In this document: in pieces, positions 1 to 6,029 of the stretch
Layout: each line of letters starts with the position of its first letter
Position numbering within the stretch: the first letter of the stretch is position 1
Assembly: GCA_030836345.1 (NCBI GenBank)
Contig: JAURQA010000258.1
Coordinates: 1 to 7,214, forward strand
Length of the DNA: 7,214 nt
Direction: 5' to 3'
Source: Bacteroidota bacterium
GTDB lineage: Bacteria; Bacteroidota; Bacteroidia; NS11-12g; UBA955
Notes under the pieces: generated by a model
What the model was told of the DNA's origin: nothing
Databases searched by the model: none
Seen by the model: the letters and a program-made list of their open reading frames with translations, nothing else
Made by a program: the position numbers and the translations under genes

Positions 1-702
1 AATATTTAATAAATCTAAAGCCTTTGTATAGGTAATATTCCCTTGGGCATAGCTAACCAATTGATCAAAAAGAGACAAGGCATCTCTCATTCCTCCGTCG
101 GCTTTTTGAGCAATTAGAAAAAGGGCCTTTTCATCATAGGTTACATTTTCTTTAGCTGCAATATCTTTTAAGGTTTTGACGATGTCATTAATTTCAATTC
201 TATTAAAATTAAATACTTGGCACCTACTTAAAATAGTGGGAAGAACTTTATGTTTCTCTGTGGTTGCTAAAATAAAAATAGCATGTGCAGGAGGCTCCTC
301 TAAGGTTTTAAGAAATGCATTAAAAGCGGCTGAACTTAACATGTGCACCTCATCAATAATGTACACTTTGTATTTACCTCTTTGGGGCGGAATACGCACT
401 TGCTCAGTAAGAGCACGCATGTCTTCTACTCCGTTTTTACTAGCCGCGTCAAGCTCAAAAATATTAAATGAGTAATCCGTACTCTCGTCTTCGCCGTCCT
501 GTTGGTTAATTAATTTGGCTAAAATTCTAGCGCTGGTGGTTTTACCTACACCCCTAGGGCCAGTAAAGAGAAAGGCTTGTGCTAATTTATTGGATTGAAT
601 CTCATGCAGTAAAGTTTCTGCTACAGCGTGTTGACCCACTAAAGCATCAAAGCTTTCTGGTCTATATTTTCTGGCTGATACTATGAAATTCTCTTCGCTC
701 AA
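1..702 (-). CDS. dnaX: DNA polymerase III subunit gamma/tau, N-terminal 234 residues (3' end outside window)
   Basis: This is the clamp-loader ATPase of the replicative polymerase, which acts in the cytoplasm at the replication fork. The translation begins MSEENFIVSARKYRPESFDA, the typical DnaX N-terminus. Motifs in order: Walker A GPRGVGKT (residues 48-55), Walker B VYIIDEVHML (113-122), sensor I ATTE (146-149), the SRC arginine-finger motif (159-161) and sensor II GGMRDAL (203-209). The only cysteine in the visible part is C161, so the four-cysteine zinc module usually found after Walker A in DnaX is absent. A short acidic stretch (QQDGEDE) sits there instead. No ATG is available: an in-frame TGA lies at 718-720, and only TTG codons at 711 and 702 can start the protein. 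I chose 702 because it gives the expected N-terminus. The lid and any tau domain lie outside the window. The family call is very secure; the exact start is less so. Confidence 0.95.
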   Translation of the reverse strand, partial: MSEENFIVSARKYRPESFDALVGQHAVAETLLHEIQSNKLAQAFLFTGPRGVGKTTSARILAKLINQQDGEDESTDYSFNIFELDAASKNGVEDMRALTEQVRIPPQRGKYKVYIIDEVHMLSSAAFNAFLKTLEEPPAHAIFILATTEKHKVLPTILSRCQVFNFNRIEINDIVKTLKDIAAKENVTYDEKALFLIAQKADGGMRDALSLFDQLVSYAQGNITYTKALDLLNI

Positions 703-719
703 GTGTTGCAAAGTAAATC

Positions 720-749
720 AAAAAAGAGCATTGAGCAATGGCTTAATGC
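720..749 (-). terminator. Hairpin with T-run between prmA and dnaX
   Basis: On the minus strand the arms GCATTAAGC (749-741) and GCTCAATGC (736-728) pair over 8 of 9 positions around a CATT loop. They are followed by TC and then six T (725-720). This looks like an intrinsic terminator for the prmA transcript. It ends only 9 to 18 bases before the possible TTG starts of dnaX, so it would also lie in the leader of any dnaX message that begins upstream. The rest of the 98-base gap (703-800) shows no other clear element. Confidence 0.5.
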
Positions 750-800
750 GGAATTAAAGTGAATGCATTCGTGGCTTTTTAGCTCGGGGCTTGAGGTTTC

Positions 801-1646
801 TTACTCTTTGGTAAAACCAATGCAGCACCATTCTCCCTTCACCTCGCTAAAGAGGTGGTTCAGATTCATTTTTTTTGCATGTTCAATTAAAGTATTGGCA
901 TCCTCTGGTGGAAAACCACTGATAAATAAAGAACCCTTTTGCATGAGAATTTTGCTGTAAGCTTCCATATCAGCTAATAAAACGTTGCGTTGAATATTGG
1001 CAAAAATCACATCAAAAGGCTCGGGGATTGAATCCAATAGCTCTACATTCCCCATATCTGATTGAAAGTTAAGTACCCCATTTTTATTGAAATTCTCTTT
1101 GGCATTTTCCTTGCACCATTCTTCTATGTCGATGGCATGAACAAACCTCGCACCTAGTTTTGATGCAAGTATTGCTAAAATACCAGTACCCGAGCCCATA
1201 TCTAAAACCCTGGCCCCATTCATTTGAGCTCGAAGCTTGAGTATTGCAGCACACATGAGGTGAGTGGTGGCATGATGCCCCGTTCCAAAACTCATTTTGG
1301 GCTCTATAATTATTGGAATCCTTGGCTCACTATCTAAGGTATGAAAAGGAGCGTATACACATACTTCATTTTCAATCCAAATGGGTTTGAAATAGTTTTT
1401 TTCCCATTCTTCGTTCCAGTTTTGCTTTTCGATATCCTCAAAAACTAAATCACTGGAAAAAGGTAAAATAGTCTGCTGAACATTTGATTTTATCTCATCT
1501 GTAAAATCATCTTTTTCGCCATAAGCAAATACTATATTCTCCTCTTCACTAAAGGTGTGAAAAGGAAACTCTTGAAGCATGGCTATCATAATTTCGCTTA
1601 CATCAGAGATGTCCGTTTTCCCTTTAAAGGTGGCTTTCAAATACAT
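801..1646 (-). CDS. prmA: Ribosomal protein L11 methyltransferase
   Basis: This 281-residue protein is a SAM-dependent methyltransferase predicted to methylate ribosomal protein L11 in the cytoplasm. The N-terminal region (about 1-100) corresponds to the L11-recognition part and carries the conserved NWNEEWEKNYFKPIW stretch (76-90). The catalytic domain follows with FGTGHHATT (120-128), the SAM-binding motif I VLDMGSGTGIL (147-157), an acidic residue at the end of strand 2 (D173) and the substrate-loop motif ANIQRNVLL (216-224), which corresponds to the ANI motif of other PrmA proteins. Length is within the usual range of Bacteroidota PrmA. The ATG directly follows the TAA of the SUI1 gene (TAAATG), so the two are probably translationally coupled and share an operon. 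A hairpin terminator follows the gene. Confidence 0.95.
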   Translation of the reverse strand: MYLKATFKGKTDISDVSEIMIAMLQEFPFHTFSEEENIVFAYGEKDDFTDEIKSNVQQTILPFSSDLVFEDIEKQNWNEEWEKNYFKPIWIENEVCVYAPFHTLDSEPRIPIIIEPKMSFGTGHHATTHLMCAAILKLRAQMNGARVLDMGSGTGILAILASKLGARFVHAIDIEEWCKENAKENFNKNGVLNFQSDMGNVELLDSIPEPFDVIFANIQRNVLLADMEAYSKILMQKGSLFISGFPPEDANTLIEHAKKMNLNHLFSEVKGEWCCIGFTKE

Positions 1647-1970
1647 TTATCCTTTGGTTTTGTACCCTAAACTTTCTAAAAAAAGCTTAGCTTTATCTTT
1701 TAAATCTCCTTGAATAATAATATCTCCGTCTTTTGAAGAGCCACCAACTCCAAATTTATTTTTCAGTTTTTTGCCTAGATCTTTTAGATCATTGGGATTG
1801 CCCTTAAATTCCTTAATAACTGTAGTAGACTTGCCATTTCTGACTTCTCTTCGAACATATAAGGTCTGCTCTTTGGGTTCCACACTATCTTCTTCGGGTT
1901 CATCTGCATCGTAGTTATAGTCCTGATTGGTACTGTAAACGATTCCTCCTCTATTTTTTTTCTTTCCCAT
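1647..1970 (-). CDS. yciH: SUI1/eIF1-family translation factor YciH
   Basis: This 107-residue protein is the bacterial homologue of eukaryotic and archaeal initiation factor eIF1. The family is thought to act at the small ribosomal subunit on initiation fidelity, and E. coli YciH is described as a stress-related initiation inhibitor. The N-terminus (1-35) is a basic patch (GKKKNR) followed by an acidic, probably disordered linker rich in D and E. The SUI1 domain spans about 36-106, with the paired arginines R40-R41, the GKSTTVI strand (46-52), DLKDLGKKLKNKFG (61-74), the GVGGSSKDG loop (74-82) and DIIIQGD (83-89). The start overlaps the stop of the upstream dehydrogenase by one base (TAATG), and its own stop abuts the prmA ATG. 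Being next to a ribosomal-protein methyltransferase fits a translation role, but the function in this phylum is inferred from the family. Confidence 0.92.
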   Translation of the reverse strand: MGKKKNRGGIVYSTNQDYNYDADEPEEDSVEPKEQTLYVRREVRNGKSTTVIKEFKGNPNDLKDLGKKLKNKFGVGGSSKDGDIIIQGDLKDKAKLFLESLGYKTKG

Positions 1971-2725
1971 TACTTTCTATGAACAAATCCTGCTCGAGGC
2001 TGTGCCATTGGCATCACTATTACATCGTTTATATTTACATGTGCCGGTCTTGAATTTACCCAAAAAACAGTTTCTGCAATATCTTCTGCCCGCAAATTAT
2101 CAAATCCTTGATATACTTTCTTAGCTCGTTCGGCATCTCCATCAAACCGAACTATGGAGAATTCTGTTTCAACGGCTCCTGGATTCACCGCTGAAACGCG
2201 TATTCCATGCTCACACAATTCGTTACGCATACTTCTATTTAGAGCATCTACCGCGTGTTTTGTGCTGCAGTAAACGTTTCCATTTTCATAGACCTCTTTG
2301 CCTGCAATGCTTCCAATATTAATGACATGGCCTGACTTATTGGCTACCATTAATGGTGCCACAGCCCTACTCATGTAAAGCAAACCTTTTATATTGGTAT
2401 CAATCATTTGATCCCAATGGTCGGTATCTCCTTCATGTATTTTGGTTAATCCTTTCGCTAAACCCGCATTATTTAACAAAACATCAATGCTTCTCCATTC
2501 TTGAGGAATTGAATCCACCGCTTTTTGAACGGCTTCTTTGTCTCGAACATCGAAACAAGCCGTGTAAATTTTTACTCCGTATTCTTTGCTAATTTCATCA
2601 GCGAGCTTATCTACTTTCTCTTTTCGTCGTGCATTAAGAATAAGATCATTTCCATTTTGAGCAAAAACTCTAGCACAAGCGGCACCAATTCCACTGCTTG
2701 CACCTGTTATAAAAGCGATTGACAT
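1970..2725 (-). CDS. YdfG-like NADP-dependent short-chain dehydrogenase (3-hydroxy acid dehydrogenase type)
   Basis: This is a 251-residue classical SDR. It shows the TGASSGIG dinucleotide-binding motif (7-14), arginines after strand 2 (R33, R34) that suggest NADP preference, D59-V60, NNAG (85-88), N111, catalytic S139, Y152 and K156 (YCSTK), and PG (182-183). The stretch TEFSIVRFDGDAERAKKVYQ (187-206) and the C-terminal HVNINDVIVMP match the YdfG subfamily. That subfamily oxidises L-allo-threonine, serine and other 3-hydroxy acids and reduces malonic semialdehyde, so a similar activity is inferred. I chose the ATG at 2725 because it places the protein start right before the first strand. A TTG at 2752 would add nine residues (MSTNNYICS) unlike SDR N-termini and would place the promoter-like box inside the gene. 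It is the first gene of the cluster with yciH and prmA. Confidence 0.9.
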   Translation of the reverse strand: MSIAFITGASSGIGAACARVFAQNGNDLILNARRKEKVDKLADEISKEYGVKIYTACFDVRDKEAVQKAVDSIPQEWRSIDVLLNNAGLAKGLTKIHEGDTDHWDQMIDTNIKGLLYMSRAVAPLMVANKSGHVINIGSIAGKEVYENGNVYCSTKHAVDALNRSMRNELCEHGIRVSAVNPGAVETEFSIVRFDGDAERAKKVYQGFDNLRAEDIAETVFWVNSRPAHVNINDVIVMPMAQPRAGFVHRK

Positions 2726-2729
2726 GGAG

Positions 2730-2737
2730 CAAATATA
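2730..2737 (-). promoter_or_regulatory. Bacteroidota-type -7 promoter box before the YdfG-like gene
   Basis: On the minus strand the sequence is TATATTTG, a full match to the Bacteroidota -7 consensus TAnnTTTG. It ends only 4 bases before the ATG at 2725, so transcription would start at or very near the start codon. No clear TTTG -33 element lies at the usual distance. The nearest TTG (2752-2750) is only 12 bases upstream of the box, so the call rests on the -7 match and its position. Confidence 0.45.
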
Positions 2738-2977
2738 ATTATTGGTAGACAATTACCCCTTGAAAGAAATGGATAAAATATTTCTCAATCCTATATTTAT
2801 AAATTAAATATATTACTAAGGCTTTAAACAAAGAGACAAATGCCTAAATACAGATCGTCAAATAAGATATTTACTCATTTTTAAAAAAATCAAATAGCCC
2901 AAAATGTACATTCATTTAAACATAAAACAATTGGGGGAAAAGGTGCGGTCACTATTCACTACATTCGCAGCGTAGTT
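2738..2977. other. AT-rich divergent intergenic region
   Basis: This spacer separates the minus-strand dehydrogenase cluster from the plus-strand mlaE operon and must hold the promoter of the latter. I found no TAnnTTTG box with a properly spaced TTG for the plus strand. TACATTCG (2960-2967) and TATATTTA (2792-2799) are imperfect matches without a convincing -33 partner. An A/T-rich stretch around 2879-2896 could act as an upstream activating tract. No ORF, tRNA or strong hairpin is visible. Confidence 0.5.
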
Positions 2978-3721
2978 ATGAAATTCTTTTTTGAATTAGG
3001 ACGCTATCTTCTTTTTTTAAGGAGCATGTTTTTTAAACCGGAGCGACTTAGTGTTTTCGTCGAGCGCACTTTGCACGAGATGAATAATATTGGTGTGGGT
3101 TCTTTACCCATTGTAGCCATTATTAGCATATTTGTAGGAGCCGTAACTACCGTTCAAACAGCGTATCAGCTTATTAGTCCATTCATCCCTGTAAAAATTA
3201 TTGGAACTATTGTATCGGATAGTTCTTTATTGGAACTGGCCCCAACCATAACCTGTCTAGTATTGGCAGGAAAAGTGGGTGCAAATATTGCTTCTGAAGT
3301 GGGTAATATGCGCGTAACTGAGCAAATTGACGCATTGGAAGTAATGGGAATAAACAGCAGCGGTTACTTAGGATTACCAAAAATTATTGCAGGTTTAATT
3401 ATGATTCCTTGCTTAATTATTTTTGCGAATTTCCTTCTCATATCAGGAGGAATATTGGCCGCTCAACTTACAGGAATAATGCCCCCAAATGAATTCATTC
3501 AAGGGGCTAGAGATACATTTACCTTTTTCACCCTAAGCGTAAGTATGACCAAAGCTTTCGTCTTTGCTCTTATCATTACTAGTGTAAGCACCTACGAGGG
3601 ATATTATGCTGATGGCGGTGCATTAGAAGTTGGAGAAGCTGGAACCAGAGCAGTAACACGCAGTTGTATTTTTATTTTATTTTTTGATTTTATCATTGCT
3701 AAGTTGATGCTAAATGCTTGA
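2978..3721 (+). CDS. mlaE: MlaE/YrbE-family ABC transporter permease
   Basis: This 247-residue inner-membrane protein belongs to the MlaE family, the permease of ABC systems that move phospholipids between inner and outer membranes in Gram-negative bacteria. An N-terminal amphipathic region (1-40) is followed by hydrophobic segments at about 43-62, 85-105, 135-165, 188-205 and 228-245. The family signature is clear at 87-125: LAPTITCLVLAGKVG, then ASEVGNMRVTEQIDALEVMG. The conserved late motif runs from YEGYYADGGA (206-215) to GTRAVTRS (222-229). Length is close to that of other MlaE proteins. Its last 8 bases overlap the ATP-binding gene, as expected for subunits made together. The ATG at 2978 has no canonical upstream start in its open frame. 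No MCE/MlaD gene is in the window. The family call is firm; the lipid substrate is inferred from the family. Confidence 0.93.
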   Translation: MKFFFELGRYLLFLRSMFFKPERLSVFVERTLHEMNNIGVGSLPIVAIISIFVGAVTTVQTAYQLISPFIPVKIIGTIVSDSSLLELAPTITCLVLAGKVGANIASEVGNMRVTEQIDALEVMGINSSGYLGLPKIIAGLIMIPCLIIFANFLLISGGILAAQLTGIMPPNEFIQGARDTFTFFTLSVSMTKAFVFALIITSVSTYEGYYADGGALEVGEAGTRAVTRSCIFILFFDFIIAKLMLNA

Positions 3722-4448
3722 GCTACAAAACATAAATAAGAGCTTTGATGACAAGCAAGTTTTATTTGACATTAATGCCAAATTTGAACCGGGCGTACCC
3801 AATCTTATTATTGGGGCCAGTGGTGGTGGAAAATCAGTCCTTCTAAAATGCATGGTGGGTTTAATGAAACCTGAGAAAGGAAACATATTGTATGATGGTC
3901 GTGATTTTGTGCATTTAGAATATGAACAGGTAAAAGAAATTCGACGTGAAATTGGCATGTTATTTCAGGGAACAGCCTTATTTGACTCCTTAACAGTGGC
4001 TGAAAACGTTAAATTTCCTCTAAAAATGTTCAGTAAAATGAATGATAGCGAAATAAAAGACAGAGTAAATTTTTGTTTAGAGCGTGTTCAACTGGGGGGT
4101 GCAGGAGAAAAATATCCCGCAGAAATTAGTGGAGGAATGAAAAAGAGAGTGGGAATAGCACGAGCCATTGCCATGAATATCAAATACTTATTTTGCGATG
4201 AGCCAAATTCGGGTTTAGATCCAATTACATCTAGAGTTATTGATGATTTACTCTTGGACATTACTGCGGAATATGGAATAACAACCATGATTATTTCGCA
4301 TGATATGAAAACGGCCTTTGACATTGGAGATAAAATACTCTTTTTATACGAAGGAAAAATTCGCTGGCAAGGGAGCAAAAATGAAATCCATTCTGCTGGA
4401 AAAGAAATTAAAGAACTCGGAGCATTTATTGCCTCGAGCCAAATATAA
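3714..4448 (+). CDS. mlaF: MlaF-type ABC transporter ATP-binding protein
   Basis: This 244-residue ATPase is the motor partner of the permease just upstream. Motifs: Walker A GASGGGKS (34-41), Q-loop MLFQGTALFDSL (82-93), ABC signature ISGGMKKR (138-145), Walker B YLFCDEP (158-164) with D162 and catalytic E163, D-loop SGLDP (166-170) and switch histidine H196 (IISHDM). The ISGGMKKR signature and the FQGTALFDSL Q-loop are characteristic of the MlaF/Mkl class that works with MCE proteins rather than of generic importers. The ATG overlaps the permease stop by 8 bases, and the next gene starts 5 bases after its TAA. It is a cytoplasmic, membrane-associated subunit. All catalytic residues are present. 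Confidence 0.93.
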   Translation: MLELQNINKSFDDKQVLFDINAKFEPGVPNLIIGASGGGKSVLLKCMVGLMKPEKGNILYDGRDFVHLEYEQVKEIRREIGMLFQGTALFDSLTVAENVKFPLKMFSKMNDSEIKDRVNFCLERVQLGGAGEKYPAEISGGMKKRVGIARAIAMNIKYLFCDEPNSGLDPITSRVIDDLLLDITAEYGITTMIISHDMKTAFDIGDKILFLYEGKIRWQGSKNEIHSAGKEIKELGAFIASSQI

Positions 4449-4453
4449 AATAT

Positions 4454-4996
4454 ATGAATATTGAAGAATTACTTATTGACTTTGAATTACAAAGCGTTTC
4501 AGGCGAACAAATCAATACCAAAGATTTATCCAAAAAATCAGCATTGCTTATTGTTGTTACCTGCAATCACTGCCCTTATGCCCTGGCATACTGGAATAGG
4601 ATTATTAAATTAGCAAAAACTTACGAAGACGATAACATGAGTACTATAGCCATCTGTGGCAATAATACGGAAACGCATCCGGGTGATTCTTTTGAGAATA
4701 TGCAAACGCTATCTAAAAAATTTAATTTGCCTTTTGAATACTTGCACGACCCCTCGCAACATGTCATTAAACAATTGGGAGCCGAACGTACTCCAGAAGT
4801 CTTTTTATTTAACAAGGAGCGTCAACTGGTTTATAAGGGAAGTATTGATGATAACTGGGAAAATGCAAATGCTGTAATGAGAGCACATTTAGAAGATGCC
4901 ATTGAATATTGTTTGGATAGTTCAGAAATAGACCATCCAGAAACCCCAGCAGTGGGTTGCAGCATTAAATGGCTGCCAGAAAACATGCCGATCTAA
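4454..4996 (+). CDS. Thioredoxin-fold, peroxiredoxin-like (AhpC/TSA-related) protein
   Basis: This is a 180-residue protein of the thioredoxin superfamily. After a short N-terminal extension it has a strand followed by TCNHCPYA, with the redox pair C37-x-x-C40. The thioredoxin cis-proline is at P114 (RTPEVFLF). Other cysteines are C68, C153 and C169, the last in a conserved-looking VGCSIKW motif near the C-terminus. No signal peptide or lipobox is visible, so it should be cytoplasmic. The layout resembles the PRX-like proteins often annotated only as thioredoxin family protein or redoxin; it lacks the PxxxT..C peroxidatic site of true peroxiredoxins. Substrate and partner are unknown. It starts 5 bases after mlaF and ends 7 bases before the next gene, so it belongs to the same operon, but a link to lipid transport is not shown. 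Confidence 0.85.
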   Translation: MNIEELLIDFELQSVSGEQINTKDLSKKSALLIVVTCNHCPYALAYWNRIIKLAKTYEDDNMSTIAICGNNTETHPGDSFENMQTLSKKFNLPFEYLHDPSQHVIKQLGAERTPEVFLFNKERQLVYKGSIDDNWENANAVMRAHLEDAIEYCLDSSEIDHPETPAVGCSIKWLPENMPI

Positions 4997-5003
4997 TTTC
5001 AAG

Positions 5004-5807
5004 ATGATAGCACAAACCATTTTAATTACAGGAGCTAGCTCGGGAATTGGACGGGCTTTGGCCCTAGAATATGCTGCCAAAGGATGGAACTTGGCATTAA
5101 TGGCCCGAAACAAGGAGAAATTAACCCGTGTTGCAGAGGACTGCAAAGCACTCAAAGCGAATACCTGTATAAGCATAGGGGATGTAAGTATTGAGGCAGA
5201 TTGCCAAGACTTCGTGGAAACTGCTCTGCATGCATTTGGTGACTTGCACGTACTCATAAATAATGCGGGCATTAGCATGCGCGGCATTTTTAAAGACACC
5301 GATCTAGCCGTGCTAAAAAATCTAATGGATGTAAACTTTTGGGGGACCGTAAATTGCACAAAACATGCGCTACCCTATTTACTAAAAACAAAGGGAAGTG
5401 TTATCGGAGTAAGCTCTATTGCCGGGTTTAAAGGACTGCCGGCACGTACTGGTTATAGCAGCAGTAAATTTGCCATGCAGGGCTTTTTAGAGAGCTTAAG
5501 ATGCGAAAATTTAGAAACTGGATTGCATGTATTGATAGCCTGTCCTGGCTATACCGCTAGTAGTATTCGCGAGAATGCTTTGGATTCCAAAGGAAAAGTA
5601 CAAGGACAAACGCCCCTAAAAGAAGATAAACTGATGTCTGCCGAAGAGGTAGCTAAAAAAATATACCAAGCAGTAAAAGTCAAAAAGAAATACTTAATCT
5701 TAACAACTCAAGGAAAATTGGCGGTATTTATTAATAAATGGTGGCCCAGCTTAGCGGATAGGCTCACCTTTAATGTGGTAAAAAAGGAACCGAATAGCCC
5801 TTTTTAA
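5004..5807 (+). CDS. Short-chain dehydrogenase/reductase, DHRS7-like classical SDR
   Basis: This 267-residue oxidoreductase has all classical SDR motifs: TGASSGIG (9-16), R35 after strand 2 (suggesting NADP), D60-V61, NNAG (86-89), N111, catalytic S138, Y151 and K155 (YSSSK), and PG (181-182). The C-terminal part after about residue 205 has a lysine-rich VKVKKKY segment followed by a hydrophobic stretch (INKWWPSLADRL). This is typical of SDRs related to the DHRS7 group and may bring the enzyme to a membrane. The substrate cannot be told from sequence. It is not a close duplicate of the YdfG-like SDR on the other strand: the specificity region and C-terminus differ. It lies 7 bases after the redoxin gene and is probably co-transcribed with the mla genes. 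Confidence 0.88.
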   Translation: MIAQTILITGASSGIGRALALEYAAKGWNLALMARNKEKLTRVAEDCKALKANTCISIGDVSIEADCQDFVETALHAFGDLHVLINNAGISMRGIFKDTDLAVLKNLMDVNFWGTVNCTKHALPYLLKTKGSVIGVSSIAGFKGLPARTGYSSSKFAMQGFLESLRCENLETGLHVLIACPGYTASSIRENALDSKGKVQGQTPLKEDKLMSAEEVAKKIYQAVKVKKKYLILTTQGKLAVFINKWWPSLADRLTFNVVKKEPNSPF

Positions 5808-5823
5808 TCACATTCATTTCCTG

Positions 5824-5856
5824 TAGTATCTTTACCACTAAATGAACCTGATACTA
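5824..5856 (+). repeat. Inverted repeat ending on the start codon of the small ORF
   Basis: A perfect 7-base inverted repeat, TAGTATC (5824-5830) and GATACTA (5850-5856), is separated by 19 bases. The right arm ends on the A of the ATG at 5856. In RNA it would be a weak AU-rich stem. As DNA it could be a binding site for a dimeric regulator. A TATCTTTA sequence (5827-5834), one base off the Bacteroidota -7 box, overlaps the left arm and could be an internal promoter, although no -33 element is visible. Chance occurrence is possible in such AT-rich sequence. Confidence 0.3.
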
Positions 5857-6029
5857 TGACAAATTTTAGAAAAACGATGCTGTATACAATCATGTCAGTG
5901 GATGGCTATGATTCTATCTTAAATGATGATTTGCGCTTTCTTACAAAGGTAAAAGTGGAAGAAGTATATTATGGCTACGGTATGTTCAAATGCAATGCGC
6001 AACAAACCCTCTTAATTATTAGTAGATGA
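5856..6029 (+). CDS. Unrecognised small protein of 57 residues
   Basis: An ATG at 5856 opens a 57-codon frame that begins MTNFRKTMLYTIMSVDGYDS and ends with TGA at 6027-6029. The stop overlaps the start of the acetyltransferase gene as ATGA, a standard arrangement for translational coupling, which is the main reason to take it as a gene. The product is predicted soluble and rich in Y, D, L and K, with one cysteine (C46) and no membrane segment or signal peptide. I do not recognise a family. The MSVDGY stretch faintly recalls the start of RibD/DHFR-like reductases (MSLDGY), but nothing after it supports that, so it could also be a remnant of a larger gene. It lies 48 bases after the SDR, within the same likely operon. 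Confidence 0.45.
   Translation: MTNFRKTMLYTIMSVDGYDSILNDDLRFLTKVKVEEVYYGYGMFKCNAQQTLLIISR

Noticed and set aside
176..475. 99-codon plus-strand frame
   Set aside because: It lies wholly antisense to the well-conserved dnaX ATPase domain and has no recognisable protein features.
709..716. TTACTTTG as a dnaX -7 promoter box
   Set aside because: It misses the conserved A at the second position of TAnnTTTG and would put the start site on a TTG codon, a poor leaderless start. It is kept only as a possibility within a finding.
761..770. Palindrome GAATGCATTC between prmA and dnaX
   Set aside because: A loopless 10-base palindrome with no second copy nearby or link to a promoter is compatible with chance.
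2726..2752. TTG at 2752 as start of the YdfG-like gene (9 extra residues)
   Set aside because: The added residues do not resemble an SDR N-terminus, and the segment contains a full -7 promoter box. The ATG at 2725 fits the family better.
2960..2967. TACATTCG as the mlaE promoter -7 box
   Set aside because: It has one mismatch to the consensus, and the nearest upstream TTG is 26 bases away, longer than the usual spacing.
3710..3958. Minus-strand frame opposite the start of mlaF
   Set aside because: It is antisense to the Walker A and Q-loop region of mlaF; the plus-strand protein is clearly real.
4922..5359. 145-codon minus-strand frame across the redoxin/SDR junction
   Set aside because: It overlaps two clear plus-strand genes, and its translation matches no family I recognise.
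1970..5807. The two SDR genes as a recent duplication
   Set aside because: They share only the general SDR motifs and differ in the substrate region and C-terminus; one is YdfG-like and the other DHRS7-like.
5856..6029. Small ORF as a RibD/DHFR-like reductase fragment because of MSVDGY
   Set aside because: Only a six-residue resemblance is seen, and the rest of the sequence does not follow that family, so no function was assigned.
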